From Deltaproteobacteria bacterium (GTDB lineage: Bacteria > Desulfobacterota > Dissulfuribacteria > Dissulfuribacterales > QOAL01), in assembly GCA_026996955.1 (NCBI GenBank), contig JALWJV010000167.1, positions 1-16,987 of the forward strand: a DNA stretch of 16,987 nucleotides, read 5' to 3'. The notes beneath the pieces were generated by a model, which saw only the letters and a program-made list of their open reading frames with translations, ran no database searches and was not told the origin of the DNA. Positions 14,603 to 16,987 of the stretch are shown in pieces; the first letter of the stretch is position 1; the number at the start of each line of letters is the position of its first letter. A program made the translations under genes and the position numbers.

Positions 14603-15040
14603 GTTGAGCGTTTCAAAATGTGGAAAATTGTTTTTCCAATGAAATTGAAAGGAATGTATCTATTCAGCGTGGTAAATGGTCTTGTTTTGGAGTGACTTTG
14701 AACAAAGTCGTAGTTTTTCTTGGCGAAGCGAAGCCACAAAAATCGCGTCTGTCTGAGCGAGGGACGAGCGAGTTTCGCGATTTTGGCGTAGCAAGCCTTA
14801 GAAAAACAAGAAATTGTTCACCGGAACGGAAAAACAAGACCATTTACCAACCTTTATTCACATAAGTACGCTGAACAGTTACAAAGGAATTACATTGATT
14901 TTAGCTTTCCAATTTTGAAACCCTTCGGGATTGCCAGCTTCACTGCATCTCCTTTGTCATCGGTCTTCCCACATAGCCTACTATAGTGGGAAGCCCTCTT
15001 TCGCGGATATGCAGCAAACCTGACAATCGCTCAACTTAGG
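14598..15040. repeat. 208-bp terminal-inverted-repeat element, copy B, split by a nested element
   Basis: Perfect 13-bp ends CCTAAGTTGAGCG (14598-14610) and CGCTCAACTTAGG (15028-15040) are flanked by TGGAA (14593-14597) and TGAAA (15041-15045), a one-mismatch 5-bp duplication. Subtracting the nested 227-bp element and its 8-bp duplication leaves exactly 208 bp, the length of copy A. Read in reverse complement it aligns with A throughout, with scattered substitutions. The internal hairpin is kept as CTTCCCAC (14965-14972) / GTGGGAAG (14986-14993), and base pairs differ from copy A in a compensating way. It lies between the radical SAM gene and dsrN. Confidence 0.88.
14656..14882. mobile_element. 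227-bp IS66-type miniature element nested in copy B
   Basis: Ends GTATCTATTCAGCGT (14656-14670) and ACGCTGAACAGTTAC (14868-14882) are imperfect inverted repeats. They are flanked by exact 8-bp direct repeats AAAGGAAT (14648-14655 and 14883-14890). GTAA-type ends with an 8-bp duplication fit the IS66 family. No transposase is present. The inside is a long imperfect inverted repeat (arms around 14717-14750 and 14779-14811) with a small perfect hairpin GACTTTG/CAAAGTC (14694-14700, 14703-14709). A shortened copy is at 3129-3192 and a further end at 16936. Confidence 0.85.
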
Positions 15041-15084
15041 TGAAAGATATTTTTTCATAACGAGTCAGTCTGGAGCAACAGGAC

Positions 15085-16557
15085 ATGGAAACCAGTAATC
15101 CAGAAACAAAATTTCAGCGAAGACGCCCGGGCATCATGATAGCTGCGGTCAAGGGCGGGGCTGGAAAGACAATCGCAACCATGGGTCTAATCCGGGCACT
15201 TACCCTGGAAAACAGAACCGTTGTGCCCTTCAAAAAGGGGCCAGACTACATTGATGCCCGCTGGATGGCAATGGCGGCCCGACACCACTGTTATAACCTT
15301 GACCCGTATCTCATGGACAGGGAGGTAATAGAGGCATCTTTTATGAAAAGGGAGCCGGAGGGCTCTATCAGCATCGTTGAGGGCAACCGGGGGCTCCATG
15401 ACGGCGTTGACATTCACGGAAGCTGCAGCACGGCAGAACTTGCAAAGTGGCTGCACCTCCCTGTACTTCTTGTTGTTGACTGTACCAAGGTCACCAGGAC
15501 AACAGCAGCAGTGGTTGCTGGGTGTGCAGGTTTTAATCCTGACGTAAGGATAGCAGGTGTTATACTGAATCACATAGCAAGGCTAAGGCATGAAGATATA
15601 ATCACAAGAAGCATTGAATATTACACAGACATTCCTGTTATTGGTGCCATTTACCGCATGAAACAGGATCCGCTTCCCATGCGGCACCTGGGCCTGACCC
15701 CTGCAGATGAACATTCCAGGGTTGATGAGCTTCTTGATAATCTTGCCGCTAAGGTCAGGGACTCACTTGACCTTGAACGCATAATATCTATTGCTGCAGA
15801 AGGCATTAAAGGCCCTGACATTTCCCGAATTTCTGTCTCAAAGAAAAAATTGACAGACACCGCGAAGGAAGCTGGCTCCCGGCCTGAAAAGCCCTGCGTT
15901 GGCATAATCCGCGACAGTGCCTTTCAATTTTACTATCCTGAAAACCTGGAAGCCATTGAGAGGGCAGGTGCAAGGCTCATCTTCCTTGACTCCATATCAG
16001 ATTCTTTTGTCCCTGATGAAGTAGATGCCATCTATATTGGAGGGGGGTTTCCTGAAACACAGGCGGAACGTCTGGCAAATAATGAAGGCTTTCGAACTTC
16101 ACTGCGCAGGCGGGCAGAGGCAGGGCTCCCTGTTTATGCCGAGTGCGGCGGGTTAATGTACCTTGGAAAACATATTATATGGCAGGGCAGAACCTGGCCC
16201 ATGACCGGTATCATTGACTGGAATTTCAGGGTTCAGTCAAGGCCTGCAGGACACGGCTACACAATATTGGAGGTGACAGAAGATAACGCGTTTTTCAGTG
16301 CCGGGGCAACTCTTAAAGGGCATGAATTCCACTACTCTGTGCCAGAACGGCCTGACGCTTCGGCTGAAGGCCAACAAGAGGAAAAGTTTACCTGCATGGT
16401 GAAGCGCGGGCATGGATTTCAGAATCGCCTTGAAGGAATAGCTGTGCGAAATGTTTTCGGCACATATACCCATATTCACGCACTTGGCAATGAAAGATGG
16501 GGTGAAAACATCGTAAATGCAGCCCGTGCCTTCAGGTCTGTGCAAAATAATGAATAA
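15085..16557 (+). CDS. dsrN: DsrN, cobyrinic acid a,c-diamide synthase family (sirohaem amidase)
   Basis: This 490-residue CbiA/CobB-family protein has the dethiobiotin-synthetase-like ATPase half with the P-loop KGGAGKT (23-29) and the family motif FKKGPDYIDARW (49-60). The class I glutamine amidotransferase half carries the nucleophile C354 in YAECGGLMYL and the catalytic-site histidine in TYTHIHALG (H463 or H465). In dsr clusters this gene is named dsrN and is proposed to convert sirohaem to siroamide for DsrAB using glutamine and ATP. The ATG follows GGAG by 10 nt. It stands apart from dsrABD here, behind repeat copy B. Before that insertion the radical SAM frame probably overlapped its start. 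No promoter is obvious in the 44 bp after the repeat, so transcription may come through the element. Confidence 0.92.
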   Translation: METSNPETKFQRRRPGIMIAAVKGGAGKTIATMGLIRALTLENRTVVPFKKGPDYIDARWMAMAARHHCYNLDPYLMDREVIEASFMKREPEGSISIVEGNRGLHDGVDIHGSCSTAELAKWLHLPVLLVVDCTKVTRTTAAVVAGCAGFNPDVRIAGVILNHIARLRHEDIITRSIEYYTDIPVIGAIYRMKQDPLPMRHLGLTPADEHSRVDELLDNLAAKVRDSLDLERIISIAAEGIKGPDISRISVSKKKLTDTAKEAGSRPEKPCVGIIRDSAFQFYYPENLEAIERAGARLIFLDSISDSFVPDEVDAIYIGGGFPETQAERLANNEGFRTSLRRRAEAGLPVYAECGGLMYLGKHIIWQGRTWPMTGIIDWNFRVQSRPAGHGYTILEVTEDNAFFSAGATLKGHEFHYSVPERPDASAEGQQEEKFTCMVKRGHGFQNRLEGIAVRNVFGTYTHIHALGNERWGENIVNAARAFRSVQNNE

Positions 16558-16573
16558 CCATTCAAAAAACAGG

Positions 16574-16603
16574 TTGACAACCCGCCGTGTTCTGGTCTAT
16601 ATG
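16574..16603 (+). promoter_or_regulatory. Possible sigma70-type promoter of the ferredoxin gene
   Basis: TTGACA (16574-16579) and TATATG (16598-16603) are 18 nt apart in the 105-bp gap after dsrN. The -35 is perfect; the -10 is partial (4 of 6). This would let the ferredoxin be expressed apart from dsrN. Confidence 0.5.
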
Positions 16604-16662
16604 AGTTTACTGTTTATTTGCTCTAATTGGCCTCACGGCTAAAATAACCAAGGAGGAAAGCC

Positions 16663-16848
16663 ATGTTTCAGATCACAATCGATTTTGACAAGTGCCAGGG
16701 CGATGAGGAATGCGTAAACGCATGTCCCGCAGAGGTTTATGACTTTGAGGATGACAAGCCCGTTATCGCCAGGCCAGATGACTGTCTGGGCTGCGAAACC
16801 TGTGTAGAGGTTTGCCCTGTAGGCGCAATCACAGTAGAAGAAGTCTAA
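16663..16848 (+). CDS. Two-cluster ferredoxin with Asp in place of one cluster ligand
   Basis: This 61-residue cytoplasmic electron carrier has two ferredoxin motifs. The C-terminal one is complete (CLGCETCVEVCP, four cysteines). The N-terminal one reads CQGDEECVNACP: C11, D14, C17, C21, so Asp14 replaces the second cysteine of CxxCxxCxxxCP. This is the CxxDxxC form seen in Desulfovibrio africanus ferredoxin III and Pyrococcus ferredoxin, where the cluster can switch between [3Fe-4S] and [4Fe-4S] or bind another metal. The start is set by AAGGAGG (16650-16656), 6 nt before the ATG. It is the last gene of the dsrN group; its role is presumably delivering electrons in sulfite reduction, but no partner is proven. 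Confidence 0.93.
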   Translation: MFQITIDFDKCQGDEECVNACPAEVYDFEDDKPVIARPDDCLGCETCVEVCPVGAITVEEV

Positions 16849-16870
16849 GACTTCCTGATTGCGGCTCAAA

Positions 16871-16905
16871 AGGGGAACCGGCAAAATGCCGGCTCCCCTT
16901 TTTTT
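16871..16905 (+). terminator. Rho-independent terminator after the ferredoxin gene
   Basis: AGGGGAACCGGC (16871-16882) pairs with GCCGGCTCCCCT (16888-16899) with one mismatch around an AAAAT loop. A run of seven T residues follows (16899-16905). It is strong and ends the dsrN-ferredoxin unit. Confidence 0.94.
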
Positions 16906-16935
16906 GTGCCAGACTGCCTTGAGGTTTTTAACGAC

Positions 16936-16987
16936 GTAACTGTTCAGCGTATTAACTTTATTAAGGCTGGTATATTATCTTGTTTTT
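16936..16987. repeat. Start of a third IS66-type miniature element, cut by the window edge
   Basis: GTAACTGTTCAGCGT (16936-16950) equals the reverse complement of the right end of the nested element (14882 to 14868). Similarity continues through AAGG-TGGTA...CTTGTTTTT to the window end. The element's other end and any transposase lie outside the window, so whether this is a full insertion sequence cannot be told. Confidence 0.75.

Noticed and set aside
6416..15040. Copies A and B are inverted relative to each other and bracket dsrMKJOP, as in an invertible segment.
   Set aside because: Each copy still has matching target duplications on both of its own sides (TACAA/TACAA; TGGAA/TGAAA). An inversion by recombination between them would have swapped these. 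The copies are also short and diverged.
1..16987. CRISPR arrays, tRNA or rRNA genes, and complete insertion sequences with transposase.
   Set aside because: No regularly spaced direct repeats, no tRNA or rRNA sequence that I could recognise, and no transposase-like protein on either strand.

Overview
The window is a dissimilatory sulfite reductase (dsr) region. It carries the 3' part of dsrA, then dsrB and dsrD on the + strand; the complete dsrMKJOP membrane complex operon on the - strand; and dsrN plus a small ferredoxin on the + strand. dsrD, dsrN and a five-gene dsrMKJOP, with no dsrEFH-type genes in view, point to a reductive-type Dsr pathway. That fits a sulfate- or sulfite-reducing (or disproportionating) anaerobe, most likely a Desulfobacterota member. 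The genus cannot be read from the sequence.

Layout: 1-2395 is dsrA (partial), dsrB and dsrD, closed by a bidirectional terminator. 2445-3781 holds two divergent genes for YkgJ-like cysteine-cluster proteins. 3865-6279 is a two-gene - strand operon (a TPR protein, then a zinc-ribbon/HEAT/TPR protein). 6416-6623 is a 208-bp terminal-inverted-repeat element (copy A). 6645-6854 is a tiny two-CXXC gene with an in-frame UGA. 6925-12540 is the - strand operon rsbRD-like gene, dsrM, dsrK, dsrJ, dsrO, dsrP, with a strong sigma70-type promoter near 12780 and a leader of about 220 nt. 12920-14602 encodes a B12-binding-type radical SAM protein with a TPR tail. 14598-15040 is copy B of the 208-bp element, in opposite orientation, with a second 227-bp element nested inside it. 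15085-16848 is dsrN and the ferredoxin, closed by a strong terminator. A further end of the second element type begins at 16936 and runs off the window.

How the genes work together: DsrAB reduces sulfite at a coupled sirohaem/[4Fe-4S] centre and DsrD stimulates it. DsrN belongs to the CbiA family and is thought to amidate sirohaem. DsrMKJOP passes electrons between the membrane or periplasm and the cytoplasmic DsrC trisulfide; dsrC itself is not in the window. The ferredoxin, the RsbRD-type protein and the TPR/HEAT proteins are accessory genes whose roles here are not settled by sequence.

Most interesting points: a possible small selenoprotein (UGA at 6729 followed by a bSECIS-like hairpin); a YkgJ-like gene whose cysteine motif lies upstream of any ATG/GTG/TTG; a nested mobile-element insertion that supplies the radical SAM stop codon, where reconstructing the pre-insertion sequence joins that gene to dsrN; and an Asp-for-Cys ferredoxin of the Desulfovibrio africanus FdIII type.
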